Shown: positions 27,763-39,387 of the stretch, piece after piece
Layout: every line of letters starts with the position of its first letter
Numbering within the stretch: the first letter of the stretch is position 1
Source: Stachybotrys elegans
Taxonomy: Eukaryota; Ascomycota; Sordariomycetes; Hypocreales; Stachybotryaceae
Reading direction: 5' to 3'
DNA: 64,000 nt
Assembly (NCBI GenBank): GCA_020746835.1
Contig: JAGPNK010000001.1
Span: 2,046,001 to 2,110,000 of the forward strand
The notes under the pieces: model-generated
Databases searched by the model: none
Told to the model about the DNA's origin: nothing
What the model saw: the letters and a program-made list of their open reading frames with translations, nothing else
Program-made: the position numbers and the translations under genes

Positions 27763-28227
27763 GCCAGCGGAGAACGTGAAAGGCAAAACGGGATGGAAGC
27801 AAAAAGCCAGGGACATGAATTATGACTGTATACTACCGCTTGACAAGCACACTTAATGCATAATGACATCTATCGTAACTATGGAGAACACCTGCGATAT
27901 ATAATAGTGTGTTCCAGCATGCGTTGGCTTCTCATGACCCAAGTGCGGATAACCGCCGCTAACAAATAAGTAGAAAAGGAAAAGGAAGAAGAAAAAAAAG
28001 GAAAAAAAAGAAAAAAAAGTCCGTACCCTATTGAAGTAGCGGTGTGAAAGTACCGCAAATTAGAAGTAAATATGGGAAAAGCAACTCTCCACGATAGGAG
28101 TGCAGCAGCAAGGTTGGTGCCTATGCATGTTTGTAGAGCACGCAGGCATGATGCCAAGAAGAATGAGCCAGCCGTCTAATACCAGAAATGCTTTTTACAC
28201 GAAGCCTCCTAAACGAGCCGTACCATC
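27763..28227. other. Convergent 3' region with an A-rich tract
   Basis: 465 bases between BUB2 (+) and the PAQR gene (-). A purine tract of G/A with several A8 runs occupies about 27970-28019. No coding sequence; most likely two facing 3' UTRs. Confidence 0.45.
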
Positions 28228-29784
28228 TTAGTAGGCAGGGCAGCCGTCTTGAGCGTAGTGAAAAGCGATGGAGAAGAACTGCTGCATGGCGGTGTAATGG
28301 AAGAAGATGCCTCCCAGGACTGCCGCGTGCCACAGGTTGTGGCTGCCGCCGATGTAGTCAAACACACCAGGGCACCATCTCTCAGGCACCTGGCTCGCGT
28401 ACACGATGGCGCCTCCAAAGTACACCAGGATGGACTGGGTGATGGGCGAGTAGAAGTTGTACACAAACTCAGGACCATGAGTAAAGTAGAGCTGAAGGAT
28501 GGGCATGAATCCAGTCAAGGCCAAGCCGACGAAGAAGCCGACACGCGCCCAGTTCATGTCCGGGCCGTTGAAGCGGGGGTGCCAGGGGAGGATGACTCCG
28601 CCGACTCCTAGAAAGGCCGTGAGCGACATGTAGATCCATCGGCTCAGGGGGTCGCAGTAGAAGGCGGTGTATTCGGTCGTCATGATAGACGCGGCAATCA
28701 GCAGGGAGATGCCGGTGTAGTCAACGCACGCAAACAGGGACACCGCCTCGGCGTCGGCCACGGCGTTCATGGTGTGCCAGATGGTCGAGCAGACCAGAGT
28801 CAGGCAGGCCATGGCGAAGAAGACAGCGGCCACGAAGATGTCACTCCTGGTGCTGAGGGAGAAGTTGGCGCTGCTGGGGTAGAAGTGCAGCGCCAGAGCG
28901 ATCACGAGGACAAGACCCAGAGCGTGGGACCAAATGTTGAAAGTTTCGTTGGAGATGTTGAAGGCGGAGAGAACGCACTCAATCTTGGACTCGGTGAAGC
29001 GGTAGCCATACTTGATATGGGGGTTGTTCCTCCAGGGAATGGGCAGGTCGTCGTATTGGAGGAGGCGGCCGGTCTTGGCCTGCTGGATGGCCTGCTGGAT
29101 GTGCTCCTCGAGTGACAGCGCTGCGCGACGAGCCCTCTCGAGACCTTCGTCGACCACCTCTCTTGCTCGCTCAATGCTTTCGTTGGCGACTCGACGACCC
29201 TCGTCCATAAAGACGCCCGCAGCGTTGGCAGCGTTGGCGAAACCCTGCTCCCGCAGCTTGTATGCTCGTTCCTCAAACTCGGTCAGTAACTCCTCGAGGA
29301 GATCGACTCCCACGCGGGCCTTTTCATGCAGGGACTCGGCCGCCTCGAGAGTCTCCTGGTACCGAGCCTCGAGGGTCTCGACCATGATGTGCAGACGTCG
29401 TCGGCCAGCGCCAATGACCTCCTCGGAGGCGTGGGAGCACTGCGAGCGGACCGCCTGGAGCGTAGAGAGGGCGCGGGGGATGCTGGCGCTGTCGATGCCC
29501 ATATCGATGTATGTCTCGATAAATTCTAGGCGACGCTCGAGCTCGGCCAGGAACAGGTCGACCCTGAGCAAAAGGCCCTCCTCGCCCTCCATGATGTGGT
29601 CAACAATGGATTTCCGGCGAGGTATGAAAAAGGAGTGGCGGCGCCGTCTTGCCGGGTTGTTGCTGTTGTTGGTATTGCTATGCCGCGAATCGGACCCGGA
29701 GGTTGTCGCTACCAGTGTATCGTCGAGGGGCTTCTGGCCTTTGCAGGCGTAGGCCGAGGTGAATGCGGCGCTCATGTCGGGCAT
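28228..29784 (-). CDS. PAQR/HlyIII-family seven-transmembrane protein (IZH-like)
   Basis: A single exon of 518 residues. The C-terminal half (from ~285) is a PAQR/adiponectin-receptor-like domain. The entry motif YGYRFTESKIECVLSAF...NETFNIWSH and the later SHNLWHAAV are the conserved metal-binding blocks, with ~7 hydrophobic spans between. The TM2-side STIWHTM supplies another conserved His. Yeast IZH proteins of this family affect zinc and sterol homeostasis; receptor or hydrolase activity is proposed for the family. The N-terminal ~270 residues begin with a basic, Ser/Asn-rich part and continue as long charged amphipathic helices (LEARYQETLEAAESLHEK, then ANESIERAREVVDEGLERAR), probably a cytosolic coiled coil. 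This extension is like that of yeast Izh3. The ATG at 29784 has a second in-frame ATG three codons later. Confidence 0.88.
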   Translation of the reverse strand: MPDMSAAFTSAYACKGQKPLDDTLVATTSGSDSRHSNTNNSNNPARRRRHSFFIPRRKSIVDHIMEGEEGLLLRVDLFLAELERRLEFIETYIDMGIDSASIPRALSTLQAVRSQCSHASEEVIGAGRRRLHIMVETLEARYQETLEAAESLHEKARVGVDLLEELLTEFEERAYKLREQGFANAANAAGVFMDEGRRVANESIERAREVVDEGLERARRAALSLEEHIQQAIQQAKTGRLLQYDDLPIPWRNNPHIKYGYRFTESKIECVLSAFNISNETFNIWSHALGLVLVIALALHFYPSSANFSLSTRSDIFVAAVFFAMACLTLVCSTIWHTMNAVADAEAVSLFACVDYTGISLLIAASIMTTEYTAFYCDPLSRWIYMSLTAFLGVGGVILPWHPRFNGPDMNWARVGFFVGLALTGFMPILQLYFTHGPEFVYNFYSPITQSILVYFGGAIVYASQVPERWCPGVFDYIGGSHNLWHAAVLGGIFFHYTAMQQFFSIAFHYAQDGCPAY

Positions 29785-30786
29785 GGCTGCGTTTAAAGGA
29801 GAGGGAAAGGTTGCTTGCTGGGTTTCTACTTGTGCTTCGACTCCCGCTCAGCCGGCCGGGTTGGGCAAAGTGGTTCCGTCAGCCGCCAGCGGAGAGGGTG
29901 TGGTACTTTGCAAGCACGAGGAAGCGTATCAGCGGAAGTGGACGAAGGGTTCTGCAGCAGAATGTAGGGAGGGTTGCAGAGATTGAGGGTTTCGCAAAGG
30001 GTCCCTGGAGGAACGGGGGGAGATAATTGGTGGCGCTGGCAAACGTGGGTGTCTAGGCCGAGGTCCTGAATCTGGAAAGTCTGTTGTTTATCGGGAACTC
30101 GAAGGGCGGGGGGGGGAGGGAAAGGGATGCCACACTGCAGTAAGATACAGGGCCTTTTATCGATTGGACCCAGAAATGTTGGGAGGCGACAAAAATCCAG
30201 CCACTAGCCATTATCCGTGCATGGTATAGGGGTGGCCAAGACGGCTTGAGGGCCGGCCGGTTTCTACTGCATTGAGGGACTGCTACAGAGTCATAACTAC
30301 TAACTTGAAAGGCAAAGGCGCAGATATCCCAATTGAAAGAATGTCTTTGTTTACTAGTTGTTGGAAGTAAAGTATCAGATCGAGTCATGGTACCCTGATT
30401 ATTGTTGCGCGTCAAAGAGACAACCGGCTCAACTCATGTCCATCGCAATTGTTGCATGAAAGGGTATATTTGAGCAAGTTGGAGTGGGGCGGCTGCAGGT
30501 GATAGGTCGCTGATGTACCCCTAAGTACTGCCGCCTCATTGGGTGGCCCTTTGATCATGGGAGGAAACTTGTGTATACTTTCCTTATTGTTATCGCGAGC
30601 CCCGAGCTTCGCCAATCGCAATTCAAAGCCAAGCAACAACAATCAACTCTAGTCTCCAGTTTGAAGCATTCGCCAGCCTTGTCACGGCATCTCCCATCAA
30701 CGAATCTCGACGCCGCATTCATATGCAAACAGTACAGGCACTTACTTGATCAGTGTGTAGCTACCTTCATTTGCAGCCAACACAAC
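29785..30786. promoter_or_regulatory. Divergent promoter region between the PAQR gene and THOC5
   Basis: 1.0 kb between two start codons transcribed apart. It includes a G-rich run (GGGCGGGGGGGGGAGGG near 30105-30121). No gene is recognisable. Confidence 0.45.
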
Positions 30787-31530
30787 ATGGCGGTCGAAAC
30801 CATCGTCTCCGAGCCGAGCCTCGCGGCTGCTCTCCAGATATCGGACCAGGCTCGCGATCAAGCCAACAATCTGGTTCGCCTCGTTGACAGCGCTTCGGGA
30901 GGCGAGCTATCAAACGAGGCCCAGGCAGAGATCTCAAAGCAGCAGAAGCAGCTCTTTGCCAGCATGTCCCACCTTCGTGGCCTCCACCGCAACGCATGCT
31001 TCTCGGCGCGCGAGACCAAGTCCATCACGGCCGAAGCCAGGCAGGCCGTCGACCGCCTGCACCTCCAGCTCCAGAACCTATACTACGAGCAGCGCCATCT
31101 GCAAGGCGAGATTATGGCCTGCGAATCCTACGAGTACGGGCTTGGTCGAACCGTGGTTACAGTGGTGGTACGGGCAGGCTAACTTTGGACAGGCACAAGT
31201 ACACACAGCTGCCTCTGATTGCTGCCGACGAATTCATCGCGCAACACCCCGAGCACGCGGATGACGACGAAGACGAGCTCATGATTGCGCGAATCGACCA
31301 CGAGAGAAAAGAGCGCGAGGCGCTGGAGCAGCAACGCCAGGAGCTGCTCAAGAGGAAACAAAAGCTAATTGCCGAGAACAAGAGGAGAAAGGATGATCTG
31401 GCCAACCTGGATAAGGAGCTAGAAAAATTCATCGACGTAGGTTTTACCCTGGAGGAGCGAGAGGGATTCTCAGCTAACACGGTAGCAGGGTGGCAAGCCG
31501 ATCCTCCAGCTTTTCGAAAAGGCCCCATGA
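30787..31530 (+). CDS. THO complex subunit, THOC5/FmiP family
   Basis: Exons 30787-31133, 31193-31436 and 31489-31530 give 210 residues. The protein is almost wholly helical: HLRGLHRNACFSARETK, then LHLQLQNLYYEQRHLQGEI and an acidic turn, then a charged coiled coil (EREALEQQRQELLKRKQK). The QNLYYEQRHL block is the hallmark of the FmiP/Thoc5 family, whose members link transcription elongation to mRNA export in the nucleus. Fungal members are short like this one; animal THOC5 is over 600 residues. The last exon encodes only 13 residues and a stop (GGKPILQLFEKAP). It was chosen because it gives the expected family ending; without splicing, the frame would read on to 31640. Confidence 0.82.
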
Positions 31531-34043
31531 GGGGGTTGAGAGGGAACGAAGCATCACATTTCGAGCTGCAGACTCACCATGCCATGATTCACACTGATTC
31601 ATGCTATTTTGTTGCTACAATGGCAGCACTTTGCTCATAGTTGACGACCCTGTGACTTGAGAGGCAAGATTTGGGCGACCAGTCGTTGTGAGCGCCGGCT
31701 ATGAGCTGGCAATAATGGACCGAAGGATACCCAAAACTGCTATACGTCAGGCATGGCCTCTTGGTTTCAGAGGCCGAACCTAACAGCCACAACGTCAGGA
31801 AAGAAGTCAATGAATGTGCACTACTAGGCCTTCAGGTTACCGCTGGCGGGCAAGGCTGACCAAGGTTGGGATTTTGACATGGAATTCGGATCATGCTTGA
31901 CATCGTTCAGATAAGCATCCGGCTTGGCTCTGGAAGACGAAGACAGGTTCACAGGGAAGGCCACGTAACTTAAAAACAGAACAAAGCATGGTCAGGGAAT
32001 AGACAGTGCTCGGGTCCCCTGGCCCTATGGTTTCTCGCTCGATGAAACGGGATGTGGGAATAGTAATGCTTAATTTCTATGCTTTGGTCTTTGTACAAGC
32101 AGCTAGTAGGGGTTCCTGGGCGAGTTTTATTGCCCTTGGCTGGGGGATACACAATAAAATGCCAGGACGGCTTCGTAATTCTAGGCTTTGATGAGAAGCC
32201 ACCCTTCACGTGGTCAAGCAAATCGGACATGATGATTTGAACGAGTCGTCCCATCAAGCATTGGTGGCGGCGAGCTTCATTTTGTGGGTGGAGCCATCAT
32301 CAATTAGAAGGTGGGCTATCCAATTTTAAGCCCAGACCCCATCAACGACGTCTGTCACTTGTGGGCAACTTGAGGAGACCTTGAGTGGGGAGCAGAGTCT
32401 CGCCCAACGCCGGTGCTGCGGATACTCAACATGTGGTCTACGAGTGATAGTCACAGTCAGCGGCTAGATAGCACAAGAGGTGCGTTATCTGGCGGTTGCA
32501 TGCAGAGTAGAGAGGTGGGCGGCGGTGAGTGGTAGATGGTAGTCCCGTGACACCACAGTCCATCCAACGACTCAGAAACCGCGGCAAGGGCACGTTGTCC
32601 CATACTGGTTGTGCAACGATGCCAGACCGCTCGAGGCTGGGAGCACAGTCCCTGATGCTATGCCGCTGCTAAGCAATGCCGGATATCCTTAGCCGCGGCC
32701 TGCTTTGATCCAGCAAGGTGCTAGTGAGCAGCCGTCTATTCGAAGACGGCTGAATAATGCAGCAAGCGCCACCACGCGGCCCTTGGACTCTTGACGGTAT
32801 ATTCTTCTCAGCAGTGGGGTGGCTGGGGAGCACCAGTCAAGGCACTGCGGGAGAAGGCTGGTGAGGGATTTGGACCGACTAAAGGCATACCGACAACGAG
32901 TAGTAGTAAGTAGGGAGGTATTGGGGAATACTATGTACCCACCAAGCATGGAGAATGGAATGCGAACGGATGAATGTGGCTGCTCGGCTGGCTGTTAGAT
33001 GGGCCGAGAATTAGAATCGGCACACTGGCCCATGCGCTCGGTTAGTGACTGTGGATGTGGGCAGGGTTCCGTTGCCAAAGCCAAGGGAGCCAAGACGCGA
33101 GTTGGTGATGGATGACGGCGGTGCTCCAAATGTGCGGGAACCAGCACCCAGTGAAGATCACATTTGTCTGGAGAGGGAGGGGGAATCAGGCTGTGTAGTA
33201 AACCGTTTTAACTAGAACTGGCAACGAGGCGAAGAGAAGGAAGGGAAGGAACAGAAACAAAGAGACTCAACTGCGGATGACATGGCGGAGCACGGAAACG
33301 AAGGGTGAGACAGACGGGCGACGGGGAGATGGAAGATGCCGTTGGACTTCCCGGTCCTACGGCACAGATGCATCGCTTCCGGCGGGAATTGCTTCTTGTC
33401 ATGCATGCCGGGCGCCGTAGAATGGACACGAGACCTACACATTCGTGAATAGTGCCCGGGTGCTAGGAGTTGCTGGCAGAGCGTCATGGTTGTCGTGGTG
33501 TGTCATATACGTGGATTATACTCTCATTTGACTTGGTTTACAGGACACTCTTGACACTTGATGAGTAACATGAGTAACAAAAGACGAAGATCATGGCCGC
33601 GAGAGGTCGATATTATCAGCTCATCGCTGCTGAGCCACCATATCGATCCATTGCTCGGTGTTGCACTGTTCTGGCACGTCATCTCACAGGGGGCTATGCT
33701 GGCTGGATCTTGGCATCAGCAACAGCCGAAGCGTATTATATACATACAATCAAGAGAGGTATCTTGCGGCGCCCCTGAAGCTAAAGAGTCAGGATAAGCA
33801 GCACAGCGTGGCGCGGCTTTTGGGCCGGAGAAACTGAGGCGCACCGCGTCAGGCACCCTCTTCCATGCGTTATGCCGCCCGCTCACTCGCCCACCCGCAC
33901 CGCGCCACCAAAGATTGCCTAGCATGTGAGACAGAAGGAGGCGGCATTGCGGTGATATGGTACCGAGAGCTCCCGCCCGTCACAAGCCGTTTGTTTCGCG
34001 GCCGCTGGCGAGAAAAGCTGCAAAGCTGGGCACACGCATGGGG

Positions 34044-34067
34044 GTGTGTGTGTGTGTGTGTGTGTGT
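34044..34067. repeat. (GT)12 microsatellite
   Basis: Twelve uninterrupted GT units in intergenic DNA, 1.3 kb before the glycosyltransferase start. The tract runs directly into one arm of a 10-base inverted repeat. Confidence 0.95.
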
Positions 34068-34098
34068 ACCTACCTGCCTATGTTGTAGAGGTAGGTAC
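34066..34098. repeat. Perfect 10-base inverted repeat (potential hairpin)
   Basis: GTACCTACCT at 34066-34075 is the exact reverse complement of AGGTAGGTAC at 34089-34098, with a 13-base loop. It overlaps the end of the GT microsatellite. It could extrude as a cruciform or act as a paired protein site. It is not a terminator of any gene I can see. Confidence 0.8.
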
Positions 34099-35350
34099 CT
34101 CTTGCAATTTTCAAGATTTTCGAGACCCCCGGGCCCGGTCTAGGGGCAGTACCTGTTCATGTGGCCGGCGTACCCCACCTCCCTCCAAATCCAGGTGTCC
34201 GACCAGGTACCTGGAGACCACTCAATCAATCCCCTTCCTCCTCTCCCCACGACAAGCACCAGCAAGCTACCTCCGGCGCGAGAATTCGGTGCTCGGTTAC
34301 AACAGACTGTACGGAATACTGTACCTGGAACTGCAGCTGCGGCTACCCCACCCAGTCCGCCAAGGAGCAGCGATGACGATGTGCTGCTATGTACACACGT
34401 CCGTGGCATTGCCTCCTACCGCCACAGACTTGCGGTACAGCCTTTTGTTCCACGCGTCCTAACGACCTCGTCTGGAGAGCGATAATTCGTGCCGGTGGAG
34501 TAATTGCCGATAACTACCAATGTAAAGGGGTAATGGACCAAGGGCAACAGCTAGCTTGTGCCTGAACTCTTTGAACAAGAGCGCCGAGCTCCACACGCTC
34601 CAGGAGCTGGTAGCCTACGGCTAGGCGCACGTTGCGCATCTCCGGATCGAGACCATGTCATTGGCTGCGGCCGACTGGGAGAAGGACAAGCAACACAGCA
34701 TCCACCACGGAACGAAGTATGGAGTCCAAGTCACCGAGAGGTCCTGGGGTCACGATAGCACAGCCCGCCTTGGGTGATCCATTGTTTGCCGTTTCAAAAC
34801 GGCAGCTCTTGTGCTCTTTTTTTCTGCTGAGCTTGGGGTCCTGGTTGCCTCTCTCTCTCTCTCTCCTCCTCCTCCATCCCTGAATACTACTATCCTTGCA
34901 TCTGTGCCGGAGTCTACAGCCCTTTTCCACCTCCAGTTCTTGAACCGATTTTCCTTTTCACACACCACTGATCTGCAACCAGAAAAGCACCTACCAGCTT
35001 AGTGGCAGTCGTTCACTCGCACTGGGTGTCGTCAGGGCTCCAGCGAGGCGTGCTTCAGGTCCTTTCTTAGTCCCAGTCCCTACCTAGTTTCTTTCCCTTT
35101 AAGTGTTGCACCGTGCCCATCCGCTCCCCTCGTCTCCCTCCTCCTCCTGTCCTACTGATTCCTCCCTCCTCTTGTCCCATTGTATCTCCTTGCTTCCATT
35201 TGTGTTCCGACAAGCTCCTGACGCGTGCTTCTCGATCTTGGCGCCTCTCCCCCCTCCCCTTCCCTCTTTCTCTCCTTCCTCCCTCCCCCTCCTTCTCCTC
35301 TTCTCCCCCTCTTGTACCATCCGCGCGTCGCATCGCATCTTCGTTCAACA

Positions 35351-37557
35351 ATGTCTCTGTTCGGGTGGTGCACTCGCCGTGCGGGCGGCTTAAGCATGGC
35401 GGCCCTCGTCTTCCTCAGCTACTGGGTCATCTCGTCCGAGTACACGCTGCAACTGCATGGCTACAAGTATGAACAGGCGGATAAGAATACGGAATCCTAC
35501 TCCTCGACCTCGACCTCGGGTGCCGGCATCTGGACCTACGTCTTCGCCTACTACGCGCTCTTCGTCCACCTCCTCATCTTCATTCTCCCCTTCCGCGCCC
35601 TATGGGCCGTTTGGGACGTCACCCAGGCCGTCAAGCGAGCCACCCGGACCAACCCCCTCGAGGACTACAAGAAACTCGCCAGGCGCCGACTCTCGTCCAC
35701 CTCGCTATCCAGCGCCGAGACATTGACCTCGGACCAAGCGCCGACTACAGCCACCACTAGCGAGGCAGGCGATGTCGACCTGGAAATGTACACGGACAGC
35801 GGCGACATCATGCAGAACCCCATCATCCATGCCATCATCATTCCCAATTACAAGGAAGAGATGGACACCCTCCGCGAGACTCTCGATGTCCTGGCTTCTC
35901 ATCCCTTGGCCCAGAGTTCCTATGATGTAAGTTTTGCCTCGTCACGTCCCTGCAGCGCTGCTGGGCGCCTATTCGTCCAGAACTCGTGTCTGCATCCCAA
36001 ACAGGAAAAGGCGAAACGTGGTGTCGAGACATTTTGCGACACCACGGGTTCATGGTTCATGGCTAACGTCACACTTCCCCTCAGGTCTATCTTGGCATGG
36101 AGCAGCGCGAGGTCAATGGCGAATCCAAGGCTCAAAGCCTTGTCCAGCAGTTCGCTAAGAAGTTTCGTTCCATCGACTACACTCTTCATCCCGGCGATAT
36201 CCCTGGCGAGGCTGCTGGCAAGGGCAGCAACATTGGTTGGGCTGCGCGAAAGCTCAGCGCCAAGTACCCGATGGAGATGCGCAAGAATGTCATTGTTACT
36301 GGCATTGACGGTACGTTGCAGCGTAGTCGTTGCCATGATATTTGTGTCTTCTTCCCTTGAACCAAAGAGACACCAGCTGGGTCGCTTGTGCTAACACACG
36401 CGATAGCCGATAGCCACCTCGCCGCCGATTTCTTCACCCTCATCAACAACATGCATCTCTCCTACCCCGAAACCGCTACCACGACTCTCTACGCCGCTCC
36501 CATCATCTTTGATCGCAATGCTCACGAAGTCTCCGCCTTTGTTCGTGTCGCCGACATCTACTGGTGCGCCGCCGGAATGTCAGGTCTCTACAGAGGATCG
36601 TCCATTGCTCCCCCCACCTCGGTTTACTCGCTACCCCTCCTCCTGGTCGACCGCGTCGGTGGCTGGGACACCGATGCCGAGGCCATTGGTGAGGACCTCC
36701 ACATGTTCGTCAAGTGCTTCTTCGCTCTCAATGGTAACTTGACCTGCCGCACCATCATGAGCCCTGTCAGCCAGAGCAACGTTGCCGGAGACGGTCTCAA
36801 GGGCTTCCGTGGTGTCGTGGCCGACATCTCTGCCCGGTACAAGCAGGCCCTTCGCCACATGTGGGGTGCTCTCGACAGCGGCTACGCCCTTCGTCAGGGC
36901 GTCGAGATGTGGCAGGAGCGAAAGCATACCACGCGGGCCTTCCGTCCACTGCATAGAACCTACGGCGACAACTCGGATTTGTACATACCCGAAGACCAGC
37001 TTAACAGTGAGCAGCCTCAACACGCTGTCGAGAGCGGCATCTTCTCGGACGTCATCCAGGAGACGATCAAGGAGCCCAACTGGCTGCGCATCATCTTGAT
37101 GTACCACCGCCTCTTCGAAGCTCACTTCATCCCTGTCCACATGACGGTTCTCGTTGTCGCCATTGCCATCTACTCCTGGGTAACCGACGGCAACGACGAT
37201 CCCTACAACATCGCCTGGACCTTCACCCTGTGCAACATCTTCCGAACCGTGGGTTTCATGGCTGCTGTATGCTACCTCTTCCTCTATGAGAGCTACCACC
37301 GAATCTGCGTCTCCAACCGCCAGCGAGAGATGACTAGCGCTGGCTTGTCCGACGGCATGTGCTTCTCGTACCGCTCTATGAAGAAGAACTACATGGACTA
37401 CTCCCTGGTGCCACTTGTGGCGCCTCTGTACGGCTCACTACCCTGCGCCCACGCTGAAATCATGCAGCTCTGGACCCAGGACCTGGTGTATACAGTCAGC
37501 AAGAAGGTTACCCGACAACAGAGGCCGAGATCTCTCTCTGCTGTTGAGATGGCTTAA
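35351..37557 (+). CDS. Membrane-bound family 2-like glycosyltransferase
   Basis: Exons 35351-35926, 36085-36310 and 36407-37557 encode 650 residues. Two N-terminal hydrophobic segments (about 14-32 and 65-90) anchor the enzyme. The catalytic domain follows: IIIPNYKEEMDTLRETLD is the GT-A nucleotide-sugar entry strand, GIDADSH carries the metal-binding Asp267-Ala-Asp269, and DTDAEAIGEDLHMF (Glu363-Asp364) the presumed catalytic acid region. Three more hydrophobic segments occur near 512, 546 and 597. It belongs to a fungal group distinct from chitin synthases, because the QxxRW motif is absent. The polymer or glycan made is unknown. The start is fixed by the initial MSLFGWCTRRAGG after a long CT-rich leader. 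Confidence 0.83.
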
Positions 37558-38637
37558 TTACAACACGTCACAGCAACAGCAAAATCAAATACTATACGAC
37601 CTTTTTAATCAATCAACTTCTTTCATGGAAGCCTCGCGCCTCATCTCTCAACTTGTTCGTTTTAGCGGGCCCGAGTCAAGGGATATCCTGAGAGCTTCCT
37701 CTTTTTTCTTATTGTCCTTTCTGCCGATTTGAGATATGGCGGAATCTGTCAACAGCGCGTCAGGATTGGATTGACGCACGGGTACATATAGAGGGAACAT
37801 GCCATGAGCATTATTTTGGTAATCCCACAGGAGCATTTAATGGGGTCAAGGGGTTTGGCGACAGATCGGAGTTCAGGCAGGGACAAGCCACTCGTTCACA
37901 TACACACGCACGCACATTGAGATGCATATACCCTCAAAAGTGAAAGGGAGAATCAGGCTGGTTGGTCTAGTACATTCGTTCTACGGGAAAAGGCACGAGA
38001 AATGACTACGGAGACTAATGAGGTTGGAGAACGGAGGCTACGAGCCCCGGATCAGTGCCTCAACCGTTGCGACGAGAATCGCGAGCAGAGAGGGTGGCAT
38101 CAACTTAATATTAGCTCCATAATACTTAATTGCACAAGACGGCCAGCTGAGACCGGCTGCAGATGGCCGGCCGGCTGGCTGAAGAAATGAGAAGAATGCC
38201 CACAAACATGGACTGGTGCGATAGCGACCTTGTGATCCCATACATATCAAATAGTAAACACCCATCTACATACCTAGTATGTATTCGATGGCCGGGCGCG
38301 GGGCTGCCGGGCGAGCTGTCAGCACCGGATAGAGCCCCCACTCGATTGCATGACCGTGGCCGTTTACCTTTGCATCCGAGACAGCTCGGAACTTGGCATG
38401 CATGGCGGGACGGGCAAAACGTGCCCGCCACAGAACTAGTTGCTCCTTACACGCTGAGCATGCCGGTATTTGCGTCAGCACGCGGCGTTTGGGCCGAAGC
38501 TTGACGGATAGGGAGGTGGATGAGTACGTTTAAAAGAGTGTCTACCTCATCAACTCTCAAGTCTCAATGCAATCGCAATCGCAATCACAATCGCCTTCAT
38601 CGGTAATCTGTTTCTCCTACTATCATCATCTCTGTCC
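37558..38637. other. Intergenic region upstream of the DJ-1/PfpI gene
   Basis: 1.1 kb without a supportable gene. Near the right end, AATCGC units recur (38570-38597) in the leader. It holds the glycosyltransferase 3' UTR and the next promoter. Confidence 0.4.
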
Positions 38638-39387
38638 ATGTCAGGCCACGTGAGAATCGGGGTTTTCATCCCCACCATGGCGCAAACCCTCGATACAGCG
38701 ACGGTGGATGTGCTCGGCGTCATGTCCAAGGAGTACATGGGCGTTCTGGATTCGCTGCCTGCGCACGTTGCGGCCATGGCGCCCAACGTATCCGTGTTTT
38801 ACATCACAAGTCCGTCGGTGGGCGAGAACATCCCCATGACGTCGGGGATGACCATCAAAGCGACTCACTTCTACACGGACCCGGAGGTGGCGCCGGGCAA
38901 GCTAGACATTGTGCTGGTGCCGGGCCCGGACCCCAAAGATCAGTTCGAGAAGCCCGCGCTGGACTGGCTGAAGGCGCAGTCGGAAGCAGAGGGCGTAGAC
39001 GTGCTCTCAGTGTGCACAGGCATCTACATCTGCGCCGCGGCGGGCATCGTCGACGGCAAGTTGGTGAGCGGGCCGCGAGGTCTGCAGGATGACCTGGTCA
39101 AGAAGTTCCCAGGCATACAGCTCGTGGGGGACAACCACCGATGGGTGCAGGACGGCAACTTTTGGTCAAGCGGCGGCATCACAAACGGCAACGACCTCAT
39201 GGCGGCGTATGCCCGCAGCAGCAGGCACTGGCCCCAGTCGATTGTGGAGATTGGCCTCGCCATGACGGATGTGGGCGATCGAGGGCAGTTCTACAAGGAG
39301 GGCAAGGGTGTGTTTATGGCTGGGATGGTGTGGAAGCTGCTGCGGTCGTGGTTCGAGAGCTTCCGTGTGAAGACGAAGGAGGCGTGA
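38638..39387 (+). CDS. DJ-1/PfpI (class I glutamine amidotransferase-like) protein
   Basis: A single exon of 249 residues. The fold is that of the DJ-1/ThiJ/PfpI superfamily: RIGVFIP at the first strand, DIVLVPGPDP, then the nucleophile elbow LSVCTGIYICAAAGI with Cys126. NHRWVQDGNFWSSGGITNGNDL is the conserved downstream region of the araC-like/isonitrile-hydratase-like branch. Members include glyoxalase III-like enzymes, hydratases and chaperones, so the reaction is not predictable. It lacks a signal peptide and is likely cytosolic. GC-rich codon use is like its neighbours. Confidence 0.88.
   Translation: MSGHVRIGVFIPTMAQTLDTATVDVLGVMSKEYMGVLDSLPAHVAAMAPNVSVFYITSPSVGENIPMTSGMTIKATHFYTDPEVAPGKLDIVLVPGPDPKDQFEKPALDWLKAQSEAEGVDVLSVCTGIYICAAAGIVDGKLVSGPRGLQDDLVKKFPGIQLVGDNHRWVQDGNFWSSGGITNGNDLMAAYARSSRHWPQSIVEIGLAMTDVGDRGQFYKEGKGVFMAGMVWKLLRSWFESFRVKTKEA

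Larger units (their letters stand above)
31531..35350. other. 3.8 kb gene-poor region
   Basis: The largest gap in the window. Open frames are short on both strands, and none has a domain I can name. It contains a (GT)12 microsatellite (34044-34067), a perfect 10-base inverted repeat beside it, and two pyrimidine-rich blocks (about 34849-34880 and 35139-35340) that precede the glycosyltransferase start. A large regulated promoter, a non-coding RNA or a degraded gene could each explain it. I cannot choose from sequence alone. Confidence 0.4.

Noticed and set aside
27970..28019. A-rich tract as a retroposon poly(A) tail
   Set aside because: It is interspersed with G, lacks target-site duplications, and sits between two convergent gene ends, where A/T tracts are common.
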